Notes under the pieces: generated by a model
What the model was told of the DNA's origin: nothing
The model's input: the letters and a program-made list of their open reading frames with translations, nothing else
Databases searched by the model: none
Position numbers and translations under genes: made by a program
Shown here: positions 1 to 5,383 of the stretch, one piece after another
How the letters are laid out: every line of letters begins with the position of its first letter
Position numbering within the stretch: position 1 is the stretch's first letter
NCBI GenBank assembly: GCA_003486285.1
Contig: DNGH01000303.1
Coordinates: forward strand, 1 to 5,383
DNA from: Actinomycetota bacterium
GTDB taxonomy: Bacteria; Actinomycetota; Acidimicrobiia; Spongiisociales; UBA11373
Length of the DNA: 5,383 bases
Direction: 5' to 3'

Positions 1-85
1 GGTCTGGGACCACTGACGGCGCGGGTGGAAGGGTTGCGAGATAGCGGGTGAGGGTCCGGGGGAGGTGAGCAGCCCTTCGGCGCCC

Positions 86-116
86 TTGTAGCCATCTTCT
101 CGCGCTTGCCTACGCT
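86..116 (+). promoter_or_regulatory. Candidate promoter of the Ser/Thr kinase gene, giving a leaderless or near-leaderless mRNA
   Basis: A TACGCT hexamer at 111-116 fits the actinobacterial -10 consensus TANNNT. A TTGTAG hexamer at 86-91 could be the -35 element, with a rather long 19-base spacer. Transcription would start about 7-9 bases after the -10, which falls on or next to the GTG at 125. No Shine-Dalgarno lies in the 30 bases before the start. The only GGAGG, at 61-65, is about 60 bases upstream and is cut off from the gene by an in-frame TAG at 89-91. The motif is short, so this is an inference from position. Confidence 0.4.
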
Positions 117-124
117 ATTTGTCA

Positions 125-1810
125 GTGGAAGCGCCGCGCATCCTCTCGGATCGTTACGCCCTCATCTCCCATCTCGCTCGCGGCGGGATGGCCGATGTGT
201 GGATTGCCGAGGACCGCGTCCTGGGACGCCGGGTCGCGGTCAAGACCCTGCATCGGCAGTTCGCCGAGGATCCGGGGTTCGTGGAGCGGTTCCGGCGCGA
301 GTCGCAGGCCGCCGCTGCCCTGTCCCACCCCAACATCGTCGCCGTCCACGACTGGGGCCGGGACGGTGACACCTACTTCATGGTCATGGAATTCGTCCAG
401 GGCCGGGACTTGAGCACCGTCATCCGCAGCGAAGGCGCCCTCCCGTCGCAACGCGTGGCCGAGATCGGATCCGCCGTCGGCATGGCGTTGTCGGTGGCCC
501 ACAACCAGGGGCTGGTGCACCGTGACATCAAGCCGGCCAATGTGCTGCTCACCCCAGAGGGTGCGGTCAAGGTGGCCGACTTCGGCATCGCCAGGGCGCG
601 GGATGACTCCGAGCATCTGACCCAGACCGGAGCGGTCATCGGCACCGCCACCTACTTCTCTCCCGAGCAGGCCCAGGGACATCCGGCAGATCTCCGCAGC
701 GACATCTACTCACTGGGCGTCGTCATGTACGAGCTGCTCACCGGTGCTCCCCCTTTCTTCGGCGAGAACTCCCTCGCCATCGCCTACCAGCACATACAGC
801 GGCTCCCCGAACCACCCTCGCAGCTCAAGCCGGACGTCCCGCCGGGGCTCGAGGCCATCGTCCTCAAGGCGATGGCCAAGGACCCTGCCGACCGCTACCA
901 GACCGCCGCCGAGATGGTGGAGGACCTCGACCGGCTGCGAGCCGGCGGGACTCCGCAGGCTGCTCTCCGCCGCGAGGCACCCACTCAGGTGATGCCGCTG
1001 GCGGTTCCTCTCCCCCCCGGGCCACCCCGGGGTCGGGATTCGTACGATCCCCCGCTGCCACCTCACCGCGGGGCGGTGGGCGCTGCGCCGCGTCCCTTCA
1101 ACCACACCGCCCGCACCGTCGGGACGATCGCCGCCGTAGCCCTCGTGCTCGTCGGCATCTTCCTCGCGGTGCGCCTTGGCGAACCCGGCGGCGAGGGGGC
1201 CCTGGTGCCCCCGGAACAGGGTGTGGCCTCTACGGTGACCGTCTCCGCGGATCGGATGACCCTGTATCTGCATGACGACCCGACGCCGCCCATCGGGAGC
1301 ACCGGCGCTCAGCAGCGGCTGCCCATGGACAGCACGGCGCCCACCGCCACCACCCTGCACAACTACGACGCCGACCGGGACGACTTCGCCGGGCTCTTGA
1401 TCAAGAAGGGCGGGAGCGAGGACCGCTACATCTTCCCCGACGGGAACTTCCAGAACTGGCGGCATCCGGCCCCGCCGGGAGGGCTGGTGCTGGCGGGCGA
1501 TGTCGAGGTGACGCTCTTCTCAGCCATGAAGGACTTCACGGCCGACAAGCGCGGGTACATCCAGGTGTACCTGCGGGACTGCACGGGCAACTCCTGCACG
1601 ACCATCGCCTCGGGTTCCCTGGACCGGGGCCAGTGGAACGACGCTTCAGGGTGGAGCGAGGACACGATCGTCCTGTCGGGCGTGAACTACACCGTCGCCG
1701 CCGGACGCCAACTGGAGTTGAAGATCCTCGTAGACGACGACTCCGACGACGACATGTGGTTCGCCTACGACACCACCACCCACCAGGCCCGGCTGACCTG
1801 GACTGACTGA
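125..1810 (+). CDS. Transmembrane Ser/Thr protein kinase (PknB-like) with a non-PASTA beta-rich ectodomain
   Basis: This 561-residue protein transfers phosphate from ATP to Ser/Thr of target proteins at the inner face of the membrane. The kinase domain spans about residues 11-272. It shows the glycine loop ARGGMADVW, the VAVK lysine K40, the helix-C glutamate E59, the catalytic HRDIKPAN (D134, K136, N139), DFG at 152-154 and SPE at 179-181. Several Thr (166, 168, 174, 176) lie in the activation loop and are likely autophosphorylation sites. A Pro-rich linker (about 273-332) leads to one TM helix (about 333-353). Outside is a domain of about 200 residues with alternating beta-type segments, Cys486 and Cys491, an acidic run at 537-543 and the ending WFAYDTTTHQARLTW. 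No PASTA repeats are visible. GTG at 125 is preferred because of the promoter spacing; TTG at 119 would add two residues. Kinase activity is well supported, but the ligand is unknown. Confidence 0.93.
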   Translation: MEAPRILSDRYALISHLARGGMADVWIAEDRVLGRRVAVKTLHRQFAEDPGFVERFRRESQAAAALSHPNIVAVHDWGRDGDTYFMVMEFVQGRDLSTVIRSEGALPSQRVAEIGSAVGMALSVAHNQGLVHRDIKPANVLLTPEGAVKVADFGIARARDDSEHLTQTGAVIGTATYFSPEQAQGHPADLRSDIYSLGVVMYELLTGAPPFFGENSLAIAYQHIQRLPEPPSQLKPDVPPGLEAIVLKAMAKDPADRYQTAAEMVEDLDRLRAGGTPQAALRREAPTQVMPLAVPLPPGPPRGRDSYDPPLPPHRGAVGAAPRPFNHTARTVGTIAAVALVLVGIFLAVRLGEPGGEGALVPPEQGVASTVTVSADRMTLYLHDDPTPPIGSTGAQQRLPMDSTAPTATTLHNYDADRDDFAGLLIKKGGSEDRYIFPDGNFQNWRHPAPPGGLVLAGDVEVTLFSAMKDFTADKRGYIQVYLRDCTGNSCTTIASGSLDRGQWNDASGWSEDTIVLSGVNYTVAAGRQLELKILVDDDSDDDMWFAYDTTTHQARLTWTD

Positions 1811-1837
1811 CAGCACGCCTTCAGGGCCGCCGGAGGG

Positions 1838-1854
1838 GTCGCCGCATCGGCGAC
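1838..1854 (+). terminator. GC-rich hairpin after the kinase gene, possible terminator
   Basis: A perfect inverted repeat, GTCGCCG-CAT-CGGCGAC, forms a 7-bp stem with a 3-base loop 28 bases after the kinase stop codon. There is no T tract on either strand, so it is not a classical intrinsic terminator. Actinobacterial terminators often lack the T run. It lies between convergent genes and could stop transcription from either side. Confidence 0.35.
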
Positions 1855-2162
1855 GCCGGGAGAAGCTGCCGCCACCGACGGCGAAGACGTCCTCCCACTG
1901 CGTGCCCGACTCTCCTACCTCGACCACCTGGCAACCAGCGACCAGGAACCTCGTTCACGCCACCCCGTAGCCACCGCGCGGACCGGAGTTCGACCAGACG
2001 ACGCTGAGCTCGGAGTCGGTTACCCGTTGGCGGAAGTCGTCGGCAGTCCCGCCCTGACCGTCGGCCATCCAGGTAGATCAGCGACCCGACGACGACGAGG
2101 GCGACAATGGCAGACGCCACTATCGCCCCGCGCCAGGCCGGGTGACGCGATCCGAACTCCAT
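1855..2162 (-). pseudogene. Frameshifted gene for a small membrane-anchored or secreted protein
   Basis: Reading from ATG at 2162, the first 31 or so residues look real: a charged start MEFGSRHPAWRG and then one hydrophobic helix (AIVASAIVALVVVGSLIYL), an uncleaved anchor or signal peptide. From about 2070 this frame becomes Arg-rich and unlike protein. A neighbouring minus frame instead gives an acidic, balanced sequence from 2068 (DGQGGTADDFRQRVTDSELS, then VVWSNSGPRGGYGVA) until TGA at 1957-1955. After that stop the same frame continues in protein-like form (FLVAGCQVVEVGESGTQWED) to about 1860 and then turns Arg-rich. The simplest reading is one gene with an indel near 2066-2072 and a second lesion near 1955. 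The 3' end is uncertain. Family not recognised. Sequencing error is an alternative to true decay. The gene lies 90 bases downstream of the DUF4386 gene on the same strand. Confidence 0.5.
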
Positions 2163-2168
2163 GAATGG

Positions 2169-2174
2169 ACTGTA
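2169..2174 (-). promoter_or_regulatory. Candidate -10 box for the broken membrane-anchored gene
   Basis: On the minus strand TACAGT (TANNNT) is followed by six bases and then the ATG at 2162, the spacing expected for a leaderless transcript. No convincing -35 is seen at 16-19 bases. No good Shine-Dalgarno is present; the only purine stretch, GGTGGA, overlaps the -10 region. Confidence 0.3.
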
Positions 2175-2200
2175 TCCACCGTGACAACCAGTGCGCTGGC

Positions 2201-2222
2201 GCCCTCTGCCGGCTTCGAGGGC
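2201..2222 (-). terminator. Weak hairpin downstream of the DUF4386 gene
   Basis: GCCCTC at 2201-2206 pairs with GAGGGC at 2217-2222 across a 10-base loop, about 30 bases beyond the DUF4386 stop codon. There is no T tract and the loop is large. It may end the minus-strand transcript or be chance in GC-rich DNA. Confidence 0.2.
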
Positions 2223-2252
2223 AGCAGGCCGTCGTCGTGACCCACCTCGCCG

Positions 2253-2924
2253 TTATGCAGCGCTCCTCGCGGGGACAGGCGAGAACCCCTTGACGATCAG
2301 CCAGACGGCGAAGACCAGCTCCTGCACGCCGAGAGGCGCCACGAGCAAGACCTGGGTGCTCGAGAAGGGTTCCAGCCCGTACGCAACCAACGGTCCGACC
2401 AGCAGGTAGAGCACCGCCCCGGCCACGCCCCAGCCGGCGAGCCATTTCGGCACCAGCTTGGTGCGGAACAACAGCCAGTTGAGAAGGAGCGCCCCGAGGG
2501 AGAAGACGATCATCTGGACGGTGTAGATACCCCACTCCCGTCCCCCCAGGAGCACGGCCTTCATGGTGTCGGCGGTGGCGGGATCCGCTGCCTCGCGACT
2601 CAAAGTGAGCAGCGTGAGGCTGCCAATCGCACTCACGCCGTAGAAGACCGTTTCGATGGTTCGGGCGATGGTGAATCCCAGCGCTATCCGCTCGCTGAAC
2701 CGGCGCAGGATCGGTGTGATCGAGACAACGATCCCGATTACGGCGAGTCCCATTAGAAGTTCGAGCAGGGCCCCTGTGGCCAGGCCCGCTTCGTTGGCGG
2801 CCACCTCGGCGAGGACATCGTCGGCGTCGAGGATCGGGACCTGCACCACACCGGACAGGATCCCGGCCAGCGAGGCGATGATGAAGAAGATCCCAACGGC
2901 GCGGGCCGCAGTGCGGTCCGTCAT
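2253..2924 (-). CDS. DUF4386 family integral membrane protein
   Basis: This 223-residue protein of unknown function has six predicted membrane helices at about residues 9-28, 48-70, 83-106, 131-153, 162-183 and 193-213. Features that match the DUF4386 family as I know it are the helix 3 region with IARTIETVFYG, the VPKWLAGWGVAGAVLYLL segment before and in helix 5, and the ending PLGVQELVFAVWLIVKGF. Length is typical of the family. The ATG at 2924 is chosen over an upstream in-frame start at 3059: a GGAGG lies 9 bases before it, and the extra 45 residues would be Arg/Pro-rich and unlike the family. No catalytic motif is visible. The gene stands alone; the broken gene downstream could share its transcript. 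The biochemical role of the family is not established. Confidence 0.88.
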   Translation of the reverse strand: MTDRTAARAVGIFFIIASLAGILSGVVQVPILDADDVLAEVAANEAGLATGALLELLMGLAVIGIVVSITPILRRFSERIALGFTIARTIETVFYGVSAIGSLTLLTLSREAADPATADTMKAVLLGGREWGIYTVQMIVFSLGALLLNWLLFRTKLVPKWLAGWGVAGAVLYLLVGPLVAYGLEPFSSTQVLLVAPLGVQELVFAVWLIVKGFSPVPARSAA

Positions 2925-2933
2925 GGGCTTGTT

Positions 2934-2938
2934 CCTCC
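2934..2938 (-). promoter_or_regulatory. Ribosome binding site of the DUF4386 gene (decides the start)
   Basis: GGAGG on the minus strand lies 9 bases before the ATG at 2924. It is the one clear Shine-Dalgarno in the window and fixes the start against the longer frame from 3059. It contrasts with the kinase and histidine kinase genes, which have none. Confidence 0.8.
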
Positions 2939-3094
2939 ACTCTCGGCGATGCCACCGGCCCATCCCCATCAGCGGCGGGAGCCATCGTGCCGGGCGTCGT
3001 TGGTCCCGGCCAGGGTCCGATGTCCCATCTGTAGGTGAACGCTCCCGGGGTACATCCACGAGCTTCTGGTTGGACTCTCAGTGGCAGGCCCGAC

Positions 3095-3123
3095 AGGTGA
3101 GGAACCCCTCGGGACCCTGTCAA
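3095..3123 (-). promoter_or_regulatory. Possible promoter for the DUF4386 gene
   Basis: A perfect -35 hexamer TTGACA occupies 3123-3118 on the minus strand. Seventeen bases on is TCACCT, a poor -10 with only the first and last T conserved. A start near 3088 would leave a leader of about 165 bases before the ATG at 2924. The strong -35 with a weak -10 could mean an activator-dependent or alternative-sigma promoter, or nothing. Confidence 0.2.
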
Positions 3124-3220
3124 GGCTTCGCCAGCTTTCCCTTCCTGCTCCGCGTCTAATCGCCAGGGGAGGTCAGCCACTCACGGGGATTCTCCACACC
3201 TCGGCGTGTCCTTCTCCGGT

Positions 3221-3238
3221 GTAGATGTGGATGTAGAT
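3221..3238 (+). repeat. Three tandem GTRGAT hexamers
   Basis: GTAGAT, GTGGAT and GTAGAT follow each other without gaps. On the minus strand they read as Ile-Tyr, Ile-His, Ile-Tyr codon pairs within the open stretch that ends at 3173. They sit about 90 bases upstream of the histidine kinase start and might be a binding site, but the run is too short to exclude chance. Confidence 0.3.
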
Positions 3239-3312
3239 GGCCTCCTCGGTTGCGGTGAGGGATCCTTTTATCCTCGTAGGCGGCGTTGCGCGATCCCCGC
3301 TCGAATGCGGAT

Positions 3313-3321
3313 TGGTATCTT
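3313..3321 (+). promoter_or_regulatory. Extended -10 promoter of the histidine kinase gene, giving a leaderless start
   Basis: TGGTATCTT holds an extended -10 (TGn followed by TATCTT). Seven bases separate it from the ATG at 3329, so transcription would begin at or next to the start codon. There is no good -35 at the normal distance, which is usual for extended -10 promoters. No Shine-Dalgarno precedes this ATG. Confidence 0.45.
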
Positions 3322-3328
3322 GGGGATC

Positions 3329-4927
3329 ATGGGGCGAAGTTCTCGACACCCCGCATCGATTGGTCGGAGACGGAGATTCGTATCTGATCCCGACGACGTC
3401 ACCCTCTATCTGAATCGCCTGTTTCTGCGCCTCGGGGGCGTTTGTCTCCTTGTCGGCGGTCTGCTGCTGGGAGTCAGCGGTCTCGTCCATGCCACGCCGT
3501 TGCTCATCGGACTGTCTGTCGCGACAGCCGGTATCGGAGCCGTGGCAGTCGGCGTTGCCTGGATGGCGCGGCCGCCGATCCAATTGCTGCTCGTGGTTGG
3601 GTTTGCATCTGCAATCGGCATCGCCGAAGTATCGGGAAATGCACTGTTGATGGCGGTCACCCTGGTCGTCGTGGTCATCACGTCCACGGCGGTGATGCTC
3701 GATCGGCGGATCTTGTGGCTGGGGGCGGCTGGCGTGTTCAGCGTGACCGGGCTCCTCCTTTCTCGCCAGGACGAACCCTTGGACACGCGGATCCTGGCGT
3801 TCGCCATCGTGGTGGTCGGAGTTGCGTCGATGTGGGGCGTCCTCGTCACGATCCGCGTGCGGCATACGCGAGTTCCCCGGCTTCTCCAGGCGCTGTTGGA
3901 ACACACCGGTGAGGGGATCATCCTCGTCGACTCCGCCGAGAGGATCCTGGTGTTCGCCGGCACGGCACCGCAGATGTTCGGGTACCGGCCGGATGAAGTA
4001 CTGGGAAAACCGCTGAACCTGCTCATCCCCGCGGCAGCCAGCGGGGTGCATCACGCCCACGTGGCGAACTTCGCGCAAGGTGAGGCGACGTTGCGCCTCA
4101 TGGGCGAGCGGCTCTCCGTGCACGGGCGTCACTCCACCGGAAAGGACATCCCCATCGGAGTGTCGATCTCAAAGGTCCCCGTGGATGGCGAGATCTACCT
4201 GGCGGCGGTCGTCAGGGACCTCTCAGAGCGCGCCGCGGCGGCCGACAGCATGTGGCAACTTGCCGAGTCCCGACTCAACCTGATCGCCAGCGTGTCGCAC
4301 GAGCTGCGCACTCCACTGACCGCCGTCGTCGGCTATGCGGAACTTTTGCTTTCCAAAGAGAGTGGTCTCAGTGAACGCGAGAGGGAGGATGCTCTGCTCA
4401 CGATCTCCCGGGAAGCCGTCGACGCTGTTGCCGTGCTGAACGACCTGCTCGTGGCGTCTCGGCTCGAGCTCGGCAACCTGCCCGTCGCCGGCATGTCGGT
4501 CGACCTGGCCGCGCAGGTCAGACAGGTGGTGGAAGGCTTCTCCGCGATTACTAACCAACCGATCGAGGTAATTGCGGGTACCGGTCTTCTGGTGACCGGC
4601 GACCCCGCCCGAATCAGGCAGGTGATCCGCAACCTCGTCGCCAACGCCCTCAAACACGGTGGCCCCACCATTAGCGTGTCGGTGGAGAAGTCCGGGACCG
4701 AAGGTGTGATTTACGTTACCGACAGCGGCTCCGGCCCTTCCCCCGACATCGTCCACGTGATGTTCGATGCCTTTCACTCGGGACAGATTCCCGAGGGACG
4801 GACGGGATCTTTCGGACTCGGCTTGTCCATCAGTCGCAAGCTGGCACGCGCCATGGGTGGAGACGTGCGCTATGCCCGGATCGGGGAAAGCACCAGGTTC
4901 TCGCTCCATCTCCCGCTCGCCGACTGA
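3329..4927 (+). CDS. Orphan membrane sensor histidine kinase (6 TM, PAS, HisKA, HATPase_c)
   Basis: This 532-residue two-component sensor autophosphorylates a His and would pass the phosphate to a response regulator. After a basic N-terminus, six hydrophobic helices (about residues 31-53, 57-79, 84-102, 104-124, 127-145, 154-176) with very short loops form the membrane part. A PAS domain follows at about 184-298 (GEGIILVDSAERILVFAGTA, FGYRPDEVLGKPLNLLIP). The HisKA H-box SHELRTPL has the phosphoacceptor His324. The ATPase domain has the N-box NLVANALKHG (Asn439), the G1 box DSGSG (Asp465) and the G2 box GSFGLGLSISRKLA with Gly496 and Gly498. All key residues are present and there is no receiver domain. 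No response regulator gene is in the window, so the partner is unknown. The ATG at 3329 is preferred for its promoter spacing; ATG at 3305 and GTG at 3206 are in frame but add unlikely residues. Confidence 0.92.
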   Translation: MGRSSRHPASIGRRRRFVSDPDDVTLYLNRLFLRLGGVCLLVGGLLLGVSGLVHATPLLIGLSVATAGIGAVAVGVAWMARPPIQLLLVVGFASAIGIAEVSGNALLMAVTLVVVVITSTAVMLDRRILWLGAAGVFSVTGLLLSRQDEPLDTRILAFAIVVVGVASMWGVLVTIRVRHTRVPRLLQALLEHTGEGIILVDSAERILVFAGTAPQMFGYRPDEVLGKPLNLLIPAAASGVHHAHVANFAQGEATLRLMGERLSVHGRHSTGKDIPIGVSISKVPVDGEIYLAAVVRDLSERAAAADSMWQLAESRLNLIASVSHELRTPLTAVVGYAELLLSKESGLSEREREDALLTISREAVDAVAVLNDLLVASRLELGNLPVAGMSVDLAAQVRQVVEGFSAITNQPIEVIAGTGLLVTGDPARIRQVIRNLVANALKHGGPTISVSVEKSGTEGVIYVTDSGSGPSPDIVHVMFDAFHSGQIPEGRTGSFGLGLSISRKLARAMGGDVRYARIGESTRFSLHLPLAD

Positions 4928-5008
4928 TCACGGCCTTGCGTCGAGAACCTATCCACCAAAATGCGCCACAGCTGCGAAGTCCATGTCGATCGGAGCGCAG
5001 CGTCCGGG

Positions 5009-5170
5009 TCACATCGCCTTGTACTTGGGCCCCTCGCCGCCCTCGGGCACGTGCCACAGGATCACCTGCTCGGGGCACTTGGCCCGGCAGGTCTGGCAGT
5101 TGGAGGGCGCGATCACGAGTTGGCCGTCGACGAGGATGAGCTGGACTCCGCAGGTCAGCCGCCCACCGCC
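5009..5170 (-). pseudogene. Remnant of an iron-sulfur domain (ETF:ubiquinone oxidoreductase C-terminus or FixX-like ferredoxin)
   Basis: The minus-strand frame ending with TGA at 5011-5009 has gene-like codon use and reads LTCGVQLILVDGQLVIAPSN, then CQTCRAKCPEQVILWHVPEG and GEGPKYKAM. The C-x2-C-x3-CP motif, the Trp after it and the ending PEGGxGPxY are hallmarks of the C-terminal [4Fe-4S] domain of electron transfer flavoprotein:ubiquinone oxidoreductase and of the related FixX ferredoxins. A fourth Cys lies 18 residues before the motif, a layout like the distal ligand of ETF-QO. Just upstream the frame is closed by TGA at 5173-5171, and no ATG, GTG or TTG in a useful place could start it; only a CTG at 5158 exists. 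No flavoprotein part is found upstream in any frame. It therefore looks like a truncated end of a lost gene. A very small ferredoxin with a CTG start is less likely. Confidence 0.6.
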
Positions 5171-5278
5171 TCAGCCTCCAGGCGCTGTCGGCCTCATCCA
5201 CCGAAGGCTCACCTTCGACGGGTGTACTTAAGAAGCGGCACCCCAGCGTGCGCCAATGTCATCAGAGGACGGCTTGAC

Positions 5279-5383
5279 TCAGTCCTCGATCGGCTCAACA
5301 CCAAGCTTCTTGAGTTGCTCCAGGCCGTCCTTCATCGCCTTGAGTGCCTCCGGGGGATGCCCCTGCCAATCCGTGACCTCACC
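5279..5383 (-). CDS. C-terminal end of an unidentified protein (gene enters from beyond the window)
   Basis: The minus frame is open from the window edge to TGA at 5281-5279 and gives 34 residues: EVTDWQGHPPEALKAMKDGL, then EQLKKLGVEPIED. Codon use is typical of a high-GC gene. The tail PPEALKAMKDGLEQLKKLGV would form an amphipathic helix. A terminal helix after a Trp-containing strand recalls SRPBCC/AHSA1-type ligand-binding proteins, but this is only a resemblance. It ends 108 bases before the iron-sulfur remnant on the same strand, with nothing recognisable between. Confidence 0.6.
   Translation of the reverse strand, partial: GEVTDWQGHPPEALKAMKDGLEQLKKLGVEPIED

Larger units (their letters stand above)
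2939..3312. other. Gene-poor interval between the divergent DUF4386 and histidine kinase genes
   Basis: About 370 bases with no gene I can support. It would contain the divergent upstream regions of both flanking genes. The reading frames that cross it are extensions of flanking genes or Arg/Pro/Gly-rich shadows. Items inside: a TTGACA hexamer on the minus strand (3123-3118), a hexamer tandem repeat at 3221-3238, and a short minus-strand stretch (about 3173-3262) with codon use like a gene end. No riboswitch core was recognised. Confidence 0.5.

Noticed and set aside
1..51. Frame 1 is open to TGA at 49-51 (GLGPLTARVEGLRDSG) and could be the end of an upstream plus-strand gene.
   Set aside because: Only 16 residues and no recognisable motif. 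Too short to call.
710..1465. A 251-residue minus-strand open frame antisense to the Ser/Thr kinase.
   Set aside because: Gly/Val/Arg-rich antisense shadow of a clear kinase gene. No motif.
2020..3180. A 386-residue minus-strand open frame overlapping the DUF4386 gene.
   Set aside because: It is the frame-shifted shadow of DUF4386, Arg/Gly/Pro-rich with no domain, and the true frame has a Shine-Dalgarno and family motifs.
3256..3270. GGATCCTTTTATCC short inverted repeat with a T run.
   Set aside because: The stem is only four bases and it does not follow a gene end. Not credible as a terminator.
3173..4132. A 319-residue minus-strand open frame antisense to the histidine kinase.
   Set aside because: Its composition is Arg/Asp/Gln/His-rich as expected for the antisense of a high-GC gene, and it opposes a well-supported gene. 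Only its last 30 residues, outside the kinase gene, are noted separately.
4049..4150. PAS segment with His241, His242 and His244 resembling the FixL heme region (HxxHVxxF...MGxR).
   Set aside because: The same H...H...F pattern is common in non-heme PAS domains, and the position equivalent to the FixL distal Arg appears to be Leu. Heme binding is not supported.
4928..5008. Search for tRNA, terminator or small gene after the histidine kinase.
   Set aside because: No cloverleaf, stable hairpin with T tract or coding-like frame was seen in these 81 bases.
5227..5314. Imperfect 10-base inverted repeat CTTAAGAAGC / GCTTCTTGAG.
   Set aside because: The arms are 68 bases apart, one lies inside a coding sequence, and there is no mobile-element context. 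Likely chance.

Overview
The window is high-GC DNA with strong G/C preference at third codon positions, TTG/GTG/ATG starts and TANNNT -10 boxes directly upstream of start codons. It carries a PknB-type Ser/Thr kinase with a C-terminal ectodomain and a DUF4386 membrane protein. This combination suggests an actinobacterium (Actinomycetota). An environmental or Acidimicrobiia-like lineage is plausible, but the sequence alone does not fix the taxon.

Layout, left to right. A plus-strand transmembrane Ser/Thr protein kinase (125-1810) has an uncommon extracellular beta-rich domain where PknB-like kinases often carry PASTA repeats. Facing it on the minus strand is a broken gene for a small membrane-anchored or secreted protein (about 1855-2162): its N-terminal anchor and its body lie in different frames, and there is a further stop. 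Next on the minus strand is an intact six-helix DUF4386 membrane protein (2253-2924) with a good Shine-Dalgarno. A gene-poor stretch of about 400 bases follows. It holds a weak minus-strand promoter candidate, a small hexamer repeat and a possible coding remnant. A plus-strand orphan sensor histidine kinase (3329-4927) comes next, with six TM helices, PAS, HisKA and HATPase domains. The right end has a minus-strand decayed iron-sulfur domain (5009-5170) that resembles the ferredoxin-like tail of ETF:ubiquinone oxidoreductase or FixX. The last feature is the C-terminal end of a minus-strand gene that enters from beyond the window (5279-5383).

The intact genes do not form one operon: strand changes from gene to gene and gaps are wide. 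Two are membrane signalling proteins, one phosphorylating Ser/Thr and one a His kinase, and neither has a recognisable partner or response regulator here. Two gene remnants in 5.4 kb suggest a region undergoing gene loss, or indel errors in the assembly. I did not find a CRISPR array, insertion sequence, tRNA, rRNA or defence system. The features most worth a second look are the kinase ectodomain, the apparent leaderless starts, and the two broken genes.
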